Below are positions 54,523 through 63,507 of a stretch of 64,000 nucleotides of DNA, one piece after another (the stretch's first letter is position 1; each line of letters starts with the position of its first letter). The DNA is from Nitrosopumilus zosterae. Lineage in GTDB: Archaea; Thermoproteota; Nitrososphaeria; Nitrososphaerales; Nitrosopumilaceae. The stretch is taken from positions 1,680,581-1,744,580 of the forward strand of contig NZ_AP026695.1 of NCBI RefSeq assembly GCF_025998175.1. Direction: 5' to 3'. A model generated the notes under the pieces. The model was given only the letters and a program-made list of their open reading frames with translations. It ran no database searches and had not been told where the DNA came from. The translations under genes and the position numbers were made by a program.

Positions 54523-54886
54523 AAGAATCAGTATCCAGAGATATTCTCATTCCATCTTTAATAGAGTCAAATTCTTTATCTGAAATTGTTATTAATAGAA
54601 TATTTGCCAGTGCACATCCAGTAGCTACTGTGAGATCTGCCTTTTTACAAATCATTGCAAGGGGTGCAGATTTGTTTGATTTTATTGAATAAATAGTATA
54701 GGCACCAACGCTACTGCCCACTCCCGATGGAAATACAAGAATTGCATCTTTAATTGATTTGCCAAACAAATCATGGTTGTTATCACTAATTATTCCAGTC
54801 TTTTTGTCCACTGTTCCTAGGAAATTAATTGGATTTTCAGATTTTAAAACAGTCCCTTCTACTTTTCCCGCAACTAGAACTTTCAT
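54500..54886 (-). CDS. Phosphomevalonate dehydratase small subunit (aconitase X swivel, DUF126)
   Basis: 128 residues. VLVAGKVEGTVLKSENPINFLG at the start and VFPSGVGSSVGAYTIYSIK in the centre match the aconitase X swivel domain. With the large subunit it dehydrates (R)-5-phosphomevalonate to trans-anhydromevalonate 5-phosphate in the archaeal mevalonate pathway. Its ATG overlaps the end of the large-subunit gene (ATGA, 4 nt). Confidence 0.88.
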   Translation of the reverse strand: MKVLVAGKVEGTVLKSENPINFLGTVDKKTGIISDNNHDLFGKSIKDAILVFPSGVGSSVGAYTIYSIKSNKSAPLAMICKKADLTVATGCALANILLITISDKEFDSIKDGMRISLDTDSSNPIQNQ

Positions 54887-56037
54887 CTTGTTTCATCTTG
54901 AATTATTTGTGATAAGGATTTCAGATTTACATCTACACCGTTGGAGTTTTTAAGATAAAATGCACCCTTGATACTATTTGTCGTAACAGAATCAACATTA
55001 TCTTTGTTAATCAACGGAGTCAAACATGTACAACAATCAGAGAGAATTTCGCATCCAGCACGTTCAAGTTCTGTTGTGTATCCAATTTTTCTTGCTTGCT
55101 CTTTTACGGTCCTCGGACAAAAAACCATACATCTCTTTTGAAAAGATCTTCCCTTTAGCATATTTGTAAGATCAGAAATTTCATCCAATCCCAATTGAGG
55201 ACTGCCAAGTGTAATCATGTCACCTTTTTCAGCAGTGTTTAGCTCATCATGTACATTTTGCATCTCTTTTTCATCAAAATCTATTTTTTCACAATCAGAA
55301 TCACCATCACTGAAAATGAATTTGGCACAAGTTCCTGATGTACCCATTCCACCACACATTGCTTTGCATTGTCTGTTATCCATTTCAGCGAGTCCTGAAA
55401 TATTTACAGATGTATCTCCAACTTTTCCTGCAAAGAATCCTAGCATTCCATATGTCAGTTCGTTTGGATTTTTTATCTTCATGTTAATTGTAACATTTGG
55501 AGTGTCGTCTTTTCTTATTGAAGAATAAGGACTTTTTCCAACTAACGCACTAGCTAGTGCACTGAATGCACTTTCTTTGTTTGTTTTGAGATTATCATAT
55601 GAATTTGCATGAATTGCTGCATTACTTTCTGCAAATGCAACTTGAGTCCCATCTTTTGGAATCTCAAAAATTTCATAAGGAATGCACGAGAAAGAAGGGA
55701 TTACACCCATTGTCTCATATGATTTTCTAATTGATAGTTGCTTTAAGATAAAATTTTCGTCTAATCCATAGTTTATTACATTGTCAATATCAAATCCCAT
55801 TGGATTAAGGGTAGTTTTTACGGTGACTCGTGCGTCTTTGCTAATACTTGACAGAAATTCTTCTCCGGCATCCCCAATTGTATTATAATTTACGCCTGAA
55901 AGGTGTGCCCATTCTATTGGAATTAATTTTTCTGCATCTGTCGCCTCTCCTGTTGCAATTAAAATTCTATATGCCATCTGCATAATTTCCCCTTGCTCGC
56001 CTTTTAATGCAGATTCTTCTTCTCTAGTTAATTCCAA
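54883..56037 (-). CDS. Phosphomevalonate dehydratase large subunit (aconitase X catalytic, DUF521)
   Basis: 384 residues. CKAMCGGMGTSGTCAKF, IEWAHLSGVNYNTIGDAG, ESNAAIHANSY, KRCMVFCPRTVKEQA and CEILSDCCTCLTP are aconitase X blocks that hold the Fe-S ligands. It provides the catalytic part of phosphomevalonate dehydratase for isoprenoid lipid synthesis. The partner small subunit follows with overlap. Proline racemase-neighbouring AcnX relatives act on hydroxyproline, but the split subunits and archaeal setting favour the mevalonate role. Confidence 0.88.
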   Translation of the reverse strand: MELTREEESALKGEQGEIMQMAYRILIATGEATDAEKLIPIEWAHLSGVNYNTIGDAGEEFLSSISKDARVTVKTTLNPMGFDIDNVINYGLDENFILKQLSIRKSYETMGVIPSFSCIPYEIFEIPKDGTQVAFAESNAAIHANSYDNLKTNKESAFSALASALVGKSPYSSIRKDDTPNVTINMKIKNPNELTYGMLGFFAGKVGDTSVNISGLAEMDNRQCKAMCGGMGTSGTCAKFIFSDGDSDCEKIDFDEKEMQNVHDELNTAEKGDMITLGSPQLGLDEISDLTNMLKGRSFQKRCMVFCPRTVKEQARKIGYTTELERAGCEILSDCCTCLTPLINKDNVDSVTTNSIKGAFYLKNSNGVDVNLKSLSQIIQDETR

Positions 56038-56090
56038 CGAGATAATTTGTTATTACAGTTATAATACTTGTACGTAGATTTTCGTTGAAA

Positions 56091-56741
56091 ATGGAAAAAA
56101 TTCTTCGTGGAATGACTGATACAATGAATTCTGTAAAGCCACCAAGAATTACAGCATTACAAGATCTTCATGATGCAGAAACTGGTCCATTTAGCATTCT
56201 AATTGGAACAATACTTTCAGCTAGAACCAAAGACGAAGCTACAACAAAGGCTGTAAAAGCATTATTCTCAAAGTACAAAAATCCAAAAGAACTAGCAAAG
56301 GCGAAAATAAAGGACGTAGAGAAAATAATAAAATCAATTGGATTCTATCATGTAAAATCAAAAAGAATCATAGAAGTTGCAAAAATTATTGATAAAAAAT
56401 ACAAAGGAAAAGTTCCAGATAATCTAGATACTTTGGTGCAGCTGCCAGGAGTTGGAAGAAAGACTGCAAATTGTGTTCTAGTATATGCATTTGAAAAGCC
56501 CGCAATTCCAGTTGATATTCATGTTCATAGAATCTCAAACAGATTAGGATTGGTGGATACCAAAAATCCAGAGGAGACAGAGCAGGAACTAATGAAGAAA
56601 ATTCAAAAAAAATATTGGATAGACATTAATGATACGTTTGTAATGTATGGTCAAAATATCTGTAAACCAATTTCTCCAATGTGTGATGTATGCAAGATTA
56701 AAAAAATGTGCAAGTATTACAAATCTAAGAACGTTTCTTAG
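56091..56741 (+). CDS. nth: Endonuclease III
   Basis: 216 residues. The helix-hairpin-helix LPGVGRKTANCVL is followed by the catalytic Asp in VDIHVHRI; the catalytic Lys region is ISARTKDEATTKAV; the [4Fe-4S] ligands are C-X6-C-X2-C-X5-C at the C-terminus (CKPISPMCDVCKIKKMC). It cuts oxidised pyrimidines. A TATA box (TATAATA at 56060-56066) lies 25-30 nt before the ATG at 56091, which I prefer to the in-frame TTG at 56085. The end overlaps the next, convergent gene by 17 nt. Confidence 0.95.
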   Translation: MEKILRGMTDTMNSVKPPRITALQDLHDAETGPFSILIGTILSARTKDEATTKAVKALFSKYKNPKELAKAKIKDVEKIIKSIGFYHVKSKRIIEVAKIIDKKYKGKVPDNLDTLVQLPGVGRKTANCVLVYAFEKPAIPVDIHVHRISNRLGLVDTKNPEETEQELMKKIQKKYWIDINDTFVMYGQNICKPISPMCDVCKIKKMCKYYKSKNVS

Positions 56742-57390
56742 TTAGAAATAATATGCCAACTATTATCCCAATTGCTGCTGCCATGTAAAAAGGCAACATT
56801 GCAAACGTATTCTTTGCAGGATCACCTGATAGAAATTCTATGATCATTACTCCAGAATTGATCGCTGGAGGATCGGTTGAATCTTCCATTCCATAAACTG
56901 AATACGAGTCAATTACAAATGTACCAATATCCAGATTGGTAACTACAATTCTTGCGCCATTATTGACGGTCAATCCTGCTGTATCAGTAAATGATACGAT
57001 GGATTTTGCTTGTGGATACCAACCTCTATCTAGATCTTTATGGACAACAACGTATCCTTCTTTTGGAGTTTGAACCGCAACCCAAAACTTGTGATCAGGT
57101 TGTGAACCCATTCCGACTTCAATAAACTCATCAGGAGTCTCTTTATCATATAGTCTCAGAACAGCATTTCCATTAGGATTTGCATAAAGTAGATTGTTAT
57201 CAATTGTTACTTGCCAGCTAACAGCATGTACGTCATCAAGCATTATAACTGGTGCATCTCGCAGAATTGTGTTAAATTCACCTGCGGGAATCTCTATTGT
57301 ATTTATGATTAATGACGGATTAGTTAACTCTTGAGCAAAAACAGGAGTGAAAAAAAATCCTAGAGATAGAATAAGAAAAACATATTTCAC
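56725..57390 (-). CDS. Exported protein with signal peptide and C-terminal membrane span
   Basis: 221 residues: signal peptide MKYVFLILSLGFFFTPVFA, an extracellular beta-rich domain (TVNNGARIVVTNLDIGTFVIDSYSVYG is one part) and a C-terminal span (FYMAAAIGIIVGILFL) with a basic end, so it is anchored and faces outward. I do not recognise a family. It follows sat in direction (31 nt gap) but the product gives no clue to a sulfur role. Confidence 0.65.
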   Translation of the reverse strand: MKYVFLILSLGFFFTPVFAQELTNPSLIINTIEIPAGEFNTILRDAPVIMLDDVHAVSWQVTIDNNLLYANPNGNAVLRLYDKETPDEFIEVGMGSQPDHKFWVAVQTPKEGYVVVHKDLDRGWYPQAKSIVSFTDTAGLTVNNGARIVVTNLDIGTFVIDSYSVYGMEDSTDPPAINSGVMIIEFLSGDPAKNTFAMLPFYMAAAIGIIVGILFLTKKRS

Positions 57391-57420
57391 AAGCTAGAAC
57401 AAATTTGATTGAATAAAAAT

Positions 57421-58563
57421 CTAATCAACAAAAGGTTTAGGATGATCTAAAATAACTTTAGCAACTTCGGGTCTTAGAATAAATTCAGAAGGTGCTTGAC
57501 CGTTTTGAATCATTTCTCTTAATTTGGTTCCACTAATTTGCTCTTTATCATCATCACCATGTGGACATGCTTTTGGAGTTGTGTATGTTAGACATTTTCT
57601 ACAATAGAAGAATGGTGGAAAAAATACAGGAGCAATTTCTAATTCCGGATAATCAGAGAAGATTTTTTGTGCAGCAAATGGATCATAGAATGTTCCTACA
57701 CCCGCATGATCTCGTCCAATAATGATGTGTGTGCATCCATAGTTTTGCCTCATTATTGCATGATGAATCGCTTCTTTTGGACCTGCATATTTCATCTCAG
57801 TGTGTAAAGTTCCTAAAATACATCTGTTTTCTGGATAGTACAACTTTATCATGGTCTCATAGCATTTTACAATGACTTCATCAACAAAATCGCCTGATTT
57901 TTTCTTTCCAATAATTGGATTTACAAATACGCCATCCCGTGTAGTAATTGATGTTTTTTGTAGCATTTCATGTGCTACATGTGGAGGATTTCTGGTTTGA
58001 AATGCACAAATTGTCTTCCATCCTGCCTTTGCAAAGGCTTCTCGTGTCTGTTTTGGAGTTAATCTATTTTCTCTAATTTCAGTATCACTAGGTCTTTGAA
58101 TATAATCAATCTTGCCGCCAACCAAATAATCTTGCATTGACATTGTCTTTGCAACACCCGGATGTGAGTTATCATTTGTACCATACACTCCTTGCACAAA
58201 TTTTTCCTTATCAAGAGAATATGTTTCATCTACATGTAAAACTGCAACTCCAACTCCATCTGGGTTTTTTAATAATACATCACCTGATTCTTTCATTTTA
58301 GAAGCAGTTTGCTCATCAACATCAAGAACTATGGGTATGGTCCAAGCTAAATCATTTGCCAGTCTTCCTCTTGAAACAACACTTTCAAAGTCTTGTTTTC
58401 CTAAAAATCCCTCAAGTGGGCTGAATATTCCATCGGCAATGTTTTCAACATCATTTGCAAGATCTTCTGTAATTGTTATTGAGAATAGTCCAGTAGGATC
58501 AACTTTAGCAATTCTATTTACCAGTATTCCACCATGCGGTTTAATCGAGTTGCCTTCTGACAT
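57421..58563 (-). CDS. sat: Sulfate adenylyltransferase
   Basis: 380 residues, the single-domain archaeal ATP sulfurylase. [15 protein letters not shown] contains the QxRN and HxxH motifs, and [10 protein letters not shown] and [23 protein letters not shown] are also typical; a Cys-based zinc site (CRKC...CPHG) is visible. It makes APS from ATP and sulfate. It is 9 nt from the APS reductase gene upstream on the same strand, so the two form the assimilatory operon. No APS kinase gene is adjacent. Confidence 0.95.
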   Translation of the reverse strand: MSEGNSIKPHGGILVNRIAKVDPTGLFSITITEDLANDVENIADGIFSPLEGFLGKQDFESVVSRGRLANDLAWTIPIVLDVDEQTASKMKESGDVLLKNPDGVGVAVLHVDETYSLDKEKFVQGVYGTNDNSHPGVAKTMSMQDYLVGGKIDYIQRPSDTEIRENRLTPKQTREAFAKAGWKTICAFQTRNPPHVAHEMLQKTSITTRDGVFVNPIIGKKKSGDFVDEVIVKCYETMIKLYYPENRCILGTLHTEMKYAGPKEAIHHAIMRQNYGCTHIIIGRDHAGVGTFYDPFAAQKIFSDYPELEIAPVFFPPFFYCRKCLTYTTPKACPHGDDDKEQISGTKLREMIQNGQAPSEFILRPEVAKVILDHPKPFVD

Positions 58564-58572
58564 GTTATTTCT

Positions 58573-59298
58573 CTATTCAGGGTCTATATGAAGGCCACAC
58601 TCTTTGTTTCCTCCTTGCTCCCACCACCATCTTCCTGCACGAATATCTTCTCCAGGTTTTACAGCCCTAGTACATGGTTCACAGCCAATGCTCGGATACC
58701 CTTTGTCAAGAAGACTATTGTATGGGAGATCATTCTTTTTGATATATTCTTGGATTTGTTCCCAAGTCCAATTAATAATTGGATTAATTTTTAGAATACC
58801 GCCATGTCCGTGATCAAGTTGAAACATGGTTACATTTTCTCGATTTTTTGTCTGCTCACGTCTCAATCCTGTTATCCATCCATCCAAAGTTTTCAGCATT
58901 TTGTTCATTGGATGAACTTTACGAATTTCACAACATAGTTTTCTATTTTCTATGCTTTCATAGAATAGATTCATTCCTTTTTCTCTAACCATATCTTCTA
59001 CTTCCTTTGTATCAGGAAACAAGACTTCAATTGAAATATTGTATTTTTTACTGACAATGTCTATTATATCATAGGTTTCTTGTGGAAGTCTGCCAGTATC
59101 TAGTGTAAAGAAACGAAATTTAGGATTAATTTTTAGCATAATATCCATTACTACTGCGTCTTCTGCGCCAAAACTGGATGCCTTTGCAACTTTTGGGTGA
59201 AGGTTATCAGATACCCACTGAAGTGCTTCTTCAGTCGTGTTAATTTTGGAGTTTAGTTCATCTACTTGCTCTTGTGTGAATTGTTTCACATTTTTCAA
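58573..59298 (-). CDS. cysH: Adenylylsulfate (APS) reductase, assimilatory CysH family
   Basis: 241 residues. SSFGAEDAVVMDIML and FFTLDTGRLPQETYD are the CysH fold; the iron-sulfur ligands CC (KLCCEIRKVHPM) and CxxC (IGCEPCTRAV) make it the [4Fe-4S] APS-type enzyme, and the C-terminal Cys lies in KECGLHI. It reduces APS to sulfite. The likely start is TTG at 59298 or GTG at 59289. Together with sat it gives a short APS-only route. Confidence 0.93.
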   Translation of the reverse strand: MKNVKQFTQEQVDELNSKINTTEEALQWVSDNLHPKVAKASSFGAEDAVVMDIMLKINPKFRFFTLDTGRLPQETYDIIDIVSKKYNISIEVLFPDTKEVEDMVREKGMNLFYESIENRKLCCEIRKVHPMNKMLKTLDGWITGLRREQTKNRENVTMFQLDHGHGGILKINPIINWTWEQIQEYIKKNDLPYNSLLDKGYPSIGCEPCTRAVKPGEDIRAGRWWWEQGGNKECGLHIDPE

Positions 59299-59373
59299 TA
59301 AAGTATTTGTTTTATATTGATTACCCGAAATTTTATCCTAAATTATAAACAAGTATATTTTAATTTAAAAAAT

Positions 59374-60489
59374 ATGGCCGAAATATCTTATGTAGTAGTT
59401 TTTCCAACAATTTTTTCAAAAAATAAAATTCCGCAATTAATTACAAATATAAAAAAAATTCTTAAGATAAAAAATCAGCAATTCAAATCAGTCAAACGTG
59501 ATGATAATATTATTTTAGTTGATGCAAATGATCCTGTATTTGCATCATCTGCTATAAATTTATTATTTGGAATAGAAAAAATCGCTATTGCAAGACAAAT
59601 AAAAAATGATTTTCAAGGAATTGTTTCAGAGATTACTGATGTAGGCGGTAATTTACTGCTTAAGGGAGAAAAATTTCTAGTTAAAGTGGAAGGAACATCA
59701 AAAGGATTTCTAACTAAAGATGTTGAAATTGCTGCGACATCAAACATTATAGAAAGAAAACAAAATCTTGGAGCTCATCCTGGAACTGATGAAAATCATG
59801 ATAAAATATTGTATTCGTATTTGACAAAAAATAATGCATATATCTGCATTTTTTCGGATAAAGGAAACAATGGAATTCCATATGATGTAGAAAGTCAGAA
59901 AACAATTTGTGCTATATATGATGAATTATCAGCTGTTTCATGTTTTGAAACAATTAAGCAAGGAAATGATGTTAGAATAATCATTTGTTACAGACAGAAA
60001 TCAGAATTGCAGAATCTTGCAAAAATTATTAATCAAATTCTACCACGATTAGCACAAGACAATGTAGAGTTGGAGTTCTTTGAATTAAAAATCAAACCAA
60101 CAGGAATTAAAAATTATTTGATTTATGTTAACTCAATTTTAGAAATAATGTTACAGTATTCATACAATCGCATATCATTAGCTTTATCACCACTAGTTTT
60201 TTCTTCAGACTTTATTGATAATTCATTAAAATCTGTCTTTGAGAAAAAGAAAATCCCAATAATTCCACTTTCTGGAGTGGATGTAAATTTGTTTGATGAC
60301 GCAAAAGAGATAGGATTAGAAAGAAATCTCAAAAAACTGGAAAATATAGTCACAATCACTTCTAATGAAGTTCCGGATTTTGCAAAAAAAGAAATGGAAT
60401 TTGCTATCAGAACAAAGAAAAAGATTTCAGTTAAGGTAGGACCTAACAATGTTCATGATATTTTAGATTCATTTGAAGAAAATCACTGA
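59374..60489 (+). CDS. ThiI-like THUMP protein with a degenerate PP-loop
   Basis: About 371 residues from the ATG at 59374 (MAEISYVVVFP). A ferredoxin-like N-part and THUMP domain (VEGTSKGFLTKDVEIAATSNIIE, near residues 105-135 of this start) are followed by a ThiI-like half ending IPIIPLSGVDVNLFDDAKEIG, which matches the ThiI RPL-G-DK-EI-IG stretch. Where ThiI has the ATP-binding SGGxDS loop, this protein has DELSAVS, so the tRNA-U8 thiolation chemistry is probably lost. It is divergent from APS reductase, which could point to sulfur transfer or RNA binding; this is inference. Confidence 0.7.
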   Translation: MAEISYVVVFPTIFSKNKIPQLITNIKKILKIKNQQFKSVKRDDNIILVDANDPVFASSAINLLFGIEKIAIARQIKNDFQGIVSEITDVGGNLLLKGEKFLVKVEGTSKGFLTKDVEIAATSNIIERKQNLGAHPGTDENHDKILYSYLTKNNAYICIFSDKGNNGIPYDVESQKTICAIYDELSAVSCFETIKQGNDVRIIICYRQKSELQNLAKIINQILPRLAQDNVELEFFELKIKPTGIKNYLIYVNSILEIMLQYSYNRISLALSPLVFSSDFIDNSLKSVFEKKKIPIIPLSGVDVNLFDDAKEIGLERNLKKLENIVTITSNEVPDFAKKEMEFAIRTKKKISVKVGPNNVHDILDSFEENH

Positions 60490-60519
60490 GAATTTAAACG
60501 GCATAATTTGTTCCATATT

Positions 60520-61752
60520 GTGCTCAAAATAGGAGAATTCATCTATCCATGGGGAAGTGGTCATTATTCTAGAATGATGAGGCTAAATGAAGTATTAGGA
60601 GATCATATTAAAGAAGAATTTGAAGTTCATTTTTCAAGCAAGGATCATGTTTATGAAAAATTATTAAAAAAATTTCCAGAGCAAAAAGAAAAAATTCACG
60701 AGATTTTAATGCCAACCCCAATTGATGGGAAATTTGGTCCAAGCGTTACAATGTCTTTGATGAATCTATTATTACCAATTTCAAAAAATCCTCCATTAGT
60801 AAGACAGATTGCAAATTATTTGAGGGAAGAAAGAAAACTGTACAATAAAGAAAGATTTGATTTGGTGATCAATGATGGGGATATGGGTTCAAACATCATA
60901 GCTAAAAATCGAAATATTCCAAGTTTATTTATAACAAATCAATTTAGACCAAAATTATACAATTCAAGAGCATATCTGTATCCATCATTAATTTTTGTAG
61001 CAAAACAAATTGCAAAAGCAACAAAAATTCTTGTTGCAGATTCACCACCACCATATACAATGTGTGAATACAATCTAAATTTAACGGATGATGTAAAAGA
61101 AAAAGTTGTCTATGTAGGACAGTTTACTAGTAAACAAATTAAAAATGAAGAAAAAACAGATCTTGAGAAATTGGTCGAGAACAATGAATTTGGATACTGG
61201 ATGAGAACAGGAAATAAATCTACAAATGATGGAACTGGGCAGAGATATGAAAAAGTTTTTCATCAAGATAATATGAGAAATGAAAAAAGGGTTATTTCAC
61301 ATGCAAGAAATGATCCAAATATTGATTCAGTAATAGGAAAAAACGGTAATAAATATTCAGTTTCAGAAGCATTAGATAAAAAAGTAGATTGGATTCAAAT
61401 CGATATTGGTTTTCTTTCAGAGCAGGAAAAAGATACGATTTTGAATTTGTGTAAATATGCAGTAGTTAATGGTTCACACACAGTAATGGGTGAGATAATG
61501 GGAGGAAAATCAAAGCCAATAATCGGGATTCCAATTTATGATGAGCATACAAACAATATCTTATGGGCACAAGAGAAGAATTTAGGGATACTTGCTACAA
61601 AAACAACTCAAGTAATTGATGCAATATACAAGATTAAGAATAATTACGAAGAATTTGAAGGAAATTTGGACGAGTTTTCAAAAAAATTTGTTCCTAATGG
61701 AGCAGAAAATTCGGCAAAAATTGCCGCTGAAATTTTGGAAGAAAAGAGATAA
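60520..61752 (+). CDS. GT-B fold glycosyltransferase (MurG/GT1-like)
   Basis: About 411 residues. The N-terminal GEFIYPWGSGHYSRMMRLNEVL is the acceptor-side GSGH loop of GT-B enzymes; the C-terminal VVNGSHTVMGEIMGGKSKPIIGIP and NNILWAQEKNLGI are the nucleotide-sugar site. A segment of about 70 residues (EFGYWMRTGNKSTNDGTG to DPNIDSVIGK) between the halves is an insertion I cannot place. The TTG at 60508 is in frame, but a GTG at 60520 has a TATA-like TTTAAAC about 24 nt upstream. A surface-polymer or glycolipid role is likely. Confidence 0.78.
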   Translation: MLKIGEFIYPWGSGHYSRMMRLNEVLGDHIKEEFEVHFSSKDHVYEKLLKKFPEQKEKIHEILMPTPIDGKFGPSVTMSLMNLLLPISKNPPLVRQIANYLREERKLYNKERFDLVINDGDMGSNIIAKNRNIPSLFITNQFRPKLYNSRAYLYPSLIFVAKQIAKATKILVADSPPPYTMCEYNLNLTDDVKEKVVYVGQFTSKQIKNEEKTDLEKLVENNEFGYWMRTGNKSTNDGTGQRYEKVFHQDNMRNEKRVISHARNDPNIDSVIGKNGNKYSVSEALDKKVDWIQIDIGFLSEQEKDTILNLCKYAVVNGSHTVMGEIMGGKSKPIIGIPIYDEHTNNILWAQEKNLGILATKTTQVIDAIYKIKNNYEEFEGNLDEFSKKFVPNGAENSAKIAAEILEEKR

Positions 61753-61769
61753 TAGATTATTTTTGGAAT

Positions 61770-61875
61770 TTTGCTCATCTGGCACGCGGGATTTCGATGG
61801 GCGAACGGACCGCAAGGGATGATGAAAAAATCCGCGTGTCAGATGAATATCGATCTGTAAAGATGTGGGAACGCT
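61770..61875 (+). ncRNA. Candidate structured RNA between the GT-B gene and a zinc-protein gene
   Basis: The 152-bp gap holds a G+C-rich element unlike its AT-rich surroundings. CATCTGGCACGCGGG (61776-61790) pairs with TCCGCGTGTCAGATG (61831-61845) over 15 bp with two G-U pairs, plus one more T-A outside. The 40-nt apical part carries ATGATGA (box-C-like) and a possible kink-turn; ATCT-GTAA-AGAT follows, then a TTTT run. It is not a tRNA and does not match SRP or RNase P RNA in size. The family is unknown. Confidence 0.5.
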
Positions 61876-61904
61876 TTTATGGAAAAAATTAAGCAAAATC
61901 AACA

Positions 61905-62216
61905 GTGCCTAACTGTCCAGAATGTACATCACGAGAAAAAAAGAAAATAGAAGCAAAATATGAGGAAGAGATTCCTGAAGAAGAAAGGAGTAGAGACGCC
62001 TTATTCAAATTATTTGATGAAATTGACATTCCAATGAAAATGGATGAAAAAAACAGAAGACATTTCATTTGTAAACGGTGTGGATTATACGCAACCAGAG
62101 AAGAGATTTCCGATATAAGATTCAAATTAAATCAAAGAGAAAGAACACGTGATGACAAACATGATGACTATCTAGAGTGGTGGTCAAAAAGTAAAAAAGA
62201 AAAAGCTGAAAGCTAG
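61905..62216 (+). CDS. Small bipartite zinc-ribbon protein
   Basis: 103 residues. CPEC at 4-7 and CKRC at 56-59 flank a charged helical insertion (REKKKIEAKYEEEIPEEERS), giving a split zinc ribbon; the C-terminal half is basic and charged. The start is GTG at 61905. It is followed 12 nt later by the 133-residue gene, so the pair is probably co-transcribed. I do not recognise a named family; nucleic-acid binding is plausible. Confidence 0.65.
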   Translation: MPNCPECTSREKKKIEAKYEEEIPEEERSRDALFKLFDEIDIPMKMDEKNRRHFICKRCGLYATREEISDIRFKLNQRERTRDDKHDDYLEWWSKSKKEKAES

Positions 62217-62228
62217 AGTGAGTATAGT

Positions 62229-62630
62229 ATGGTAAAAAAGAAAGAAGGCGATATTCCTGATTGGGTTACAGACGAAATACAAAATGCAAAATTTCAGAAG
62301 CCTCAAGAGATGAAAAAGACAGGATATGTCTTAGAAATGTATAATGAAGACAATAAGATAGACGCCCAGTTATACGATCCGGTTGAAGATGGGAGACACA
62401 TAGTAACAATGGATTTATCTAAAAAGATCAAAATTGACGATTTGGAAAAAGGAGTTGTGTATGAATTTACTTTTGATCAACATAAGGCTCCATTAAGTAA
62501 AAAAGTTTCAGAATATCTTGAAAAAGAAAAAGAAATAGAGATGAATGCAATTTATCAATTTGAATTAAAATCATTGGAATTGCTAGATGTGGGCTCAAGT
62601 GAAGCTGCAGATGATGATCTAGAAGAATAA
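62229..62630 (+). CDS. Conserved-looking small acidic protein, function unknown
   Basis: 133 residues, with no signal peptide or membrane span. A basic start (MVKKKEG) is followed by a mixed alpha/beta middle (YVLEMYNEDNKIDAQLYD, VYEFTFDQHK) and an acidic tail (SEAADDDLEE). Codon use and tight spacing to the zinc-ribbon gene support a real gene. Function not recognised. It ends 2 nt before the convergent SDR gene. Confidence 0.65.
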   Translation: MVKKKEGDIPDWVTDEIQNAKFQKPQEMKKTGYVLEMYNEDNKIDAQLYDPVEDGRHIVTMDLSKKIKIDDLEKGVVYEFTFDQHKAPLSKKVSEYLEKEKEIEMNAIYQFELKSLELLDVGSSEAADDDLEE

Positions 62631-62632
62631 AC

Positions 62633-63433
62633 TTAGTTCTGTTTTGTACAATCTAACTGTTTTTTGAATGATTTTCCTAGTATTGGATTGATAAAAAAAG
62701 GAAATGTGCTTTTCATCCATATTGCTCCACGTACAACTGAGGGTACAACAATTTCTAATCGTGAAGAGTTTGCGGCTTTGAGAATTGCTTTTGCAACAGT
62801 TTTAGCATCAAGGGATGTTGGTGAATATTTTGGCATTTTTTCAAATGAAGAATGATCAAAAAAGTTAGTTCTTACCATAATTGGACTAACAACTGTAATT
62901 CCTATTCCAGTATTTTTTAATTCATGTTTAAGACCTTCGGAAAATCCCAACATTGCAAATTTGGATGCACAGTATGAAGCGATTCCAGGTAAACCAAAAC
63001 TTGCTGCAACAGATGCAATGTTGACTATGTGACCAGATTTTTTCTTTAACATTGATGGAAGAAAATTTTTGATACAGTAAACCATACCAAAATAATTCGT
63101 TTCCATCTGTGATTCTATATCATCAATAGAAAGACTAGAAACAGAACCATATATTGCAAATCCAGCATTATTTATCAAAATATCAATAGAATCAAATTTT
63201 TCTAAAACTATTTTTGACATTTCTTTAACCTGCTCCTTTTTTGAAACATCACATTGGCAAACAAATGTAGTTACATTAAATTTTTTTAATTCATTTGCAA
63301 CTTGTTCAAGCTTATCTATTTTTCTTGCAACTAAAATTATGTTTGAACCCAGTTTTGCAAATTCTATTGCAGTTTCTCTACCTATTCCAGATGATGCGCC
63401 AGTAATTAGAACTACTTTATTTTTGAAATTCAC
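62633..63433 (-). CDS. Classical short-chain dehydrogenase/reductase
   Basis: 266 residues. TGASSGIGRETA (TGxxxGxG), NNAGFAIYG (NNAG) and the catalytic SVAASFG...YCASKFAMLG (Ser, YxxxK) are all present. It is an NAD(P)-dependent oxidoreductase of the DltE/YqjQ-like group; the substrate is unknown. A C-terminal hydrophobic stretch (IWMKSTFPFFINPIL) suggests membrane association, as in retinol/steroid or 3-ketosphinganine-type SDRs. The start is GTG at 63433. Confidence 0.88.
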   Translation of the reverse strand: MNFKNKVVLITGASSGIGRETAIEFAKLGSNIILVARKIDKLEQVANELKKFNVTTFVCQCDVSKKEQVKEMSKIVLEKFDSIDILINNAGFAIYGSVSSLSIDDIESQMETNYFGMVYCIKNFLPSMLKKKSGHIVNIASVAASFGLPGIASYCASKFAMLGFSEGLKHELKNTGIGITVVSPIMVRTNFFDHSSFEKMPKYSPTSLDAKTVAKAILKAANSSRLEIVVPSVVRGAIWMKSTFPFFINPILGKSFKKQLDCTKQN

Positions 63434-63507
63434 AGATCAAAAAAAATCATTAGAAGATAAAGTGGTTTCTATAATGGATTTTTATCATATAAACAAGAAA
63501 TCTTTAT

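Noticed and set aside
61771-61860. 29-codon frame from TTG through the G+C-rich hairpin
   Set aside because: The strong stem pairing and the lack of any ribosome-binding or TATA signal at that TTG fit an RNA element better than a peptide gene.
61770-61875. tRNA, SRP RNA, RNase P RNA or a standard C/D box RNA for the hairpin element
   Set aside because: No T loop or cloverleaf, far too small for SRP or RNase P RNA, and no D box (CTGA) at the expected spacing; it is kept only as an unassigned candidate.
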